From Mesorhizobium huakuii (GTDB lineage Bacteria > Pseudomonadota > Alphaproteobacteria > Rhizobiales > Rhizobiaceae): a DNA stretch of 64,000 nt. The stretch spans positions 2,600,001 through 2,664,000 of the forward strand of contig NZ_CP050296.1 in the NCBI RefSeq assembly GCF_014189455.1, read 5' to 3'. The position numbers and the translations under genes are program-made. The notes beneath the pieces are model-generated. The model was not told the DNA's origin, searched no databases, and saw only the letters and a program-made list of their open reading frames with translations. Numbering within the stretch: position 1 is the first letter of the stretch; the number at the start of each line of letters is the position of its first letter. Below are positions 63,979 to 64,000 of the stretch, piece by piece.

Positions 63979-64000
63979 ATGACTTCACGCACCATCCTGA
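63979..64000 (+). CDS. Start of a gene cut by the window end
   Basis: ATG 63979 begins MTSRTIL and runs off the window. There is no strong ribosome site (ACGGATTGATCC). Too short for any function call. Confidence 0.35.

Overview
The window looks like a chromosomal segment of an alphaproteobacterium of the order Hyphomicrobiales (Rhizobiales), most like Mesorhizobium. The pointers are high GC with almost no non-coding DNA, ATGA/TGATG-coupled operons, a MucR/Ros-type regulator, a pcaIJF/IclR cluster, a hemC-hemD-mitofilin-hemY block beside tsaD, many ABC importers for nitrogenous and sugar solutes, and interspersed palindromes plus an octamer repeat of the kind known in Brucella and rhizobia. 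No rRNA, tRNA, CRISPR array, prophage or IS element was seen.

Layout. 1-3.7 kb: tail of an unknown gene, then a minus-strand iron-uptake operon fhuC-exbB-exbD-tonB behind a TGA-N9-TCA iron-responsive (RirA-type) box. 4-7 kb: isochorismatase-like hydrolase, luciferase-like monooxygenase, a 51-codon membrane protein and an SDR. 7.2-11.9 kb: a BMP/Yuf-type nucleoside ABC importer interrupted and followed by GC-rich hairpin repeats. 12-15.8 kb: pcaI-pcaJ-pcaF (last steps of the beta-ketoadipate pathway) divergent from an IclR regulator, with a perfect palindrome between them. 15.8-34.6 kb: a large amine-related region. It holds gntR-GT-puuA-puuB on the minus strand; divergent potD-potB-potC-potA-GT-cupin-cupin-cupin-aldehyde dehydrogenase on the plus strand; then a second Pot-type importer with an SDR and a divergent LuxR regulator. 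34.6-41.3 kb: a fused FadB/FadJ enzyme and a ribose-type sugar importer. 41.4-47 kb: GH15 glucosidase-gnd-zwf-polyphosphate glucokinase. 47.2-51.9 kb: mucR, an aminotransferase, an MFS exporter and small genes. 52-59 kb: haem and housekeeping genes (hemY, mitofilin-like, hemD, hemC, tsaD, gpsA). 59-64 kb: YCII, EVE, ETF-beta methyltransferase-like, DUF1761, GT25, LysR, DUF1127, an 8-bp tandem repeat and an L,D-transpeptidase.

How the genes may work together. The 15.8-34.6 kb region combines a gamma-glutamylation/oxidation pair (PuuA/PuuB-like), an aldehyde dehydrogenase, two polyamine-type importers, two paralogous UGT-like glycosyltransferases and three tandem small cupins. I know of no named pathway with this composition, so it is the best candidate for an undescribed system, probably uptake and gamma-glutamyl processing of an amine, with a glycosylated or sugar-linked step. 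The 41-47 kb block reads as a glucan-to-pentose-phosphate module.

Caution. Five genes each carry an apparent single-base frameshift: both glycosyltransferases, the second potA, the mitofilin-like gene and the YCII gene. In each case the other frame continues a sensible protein, so base-level sequence error is likely for several or all of them.
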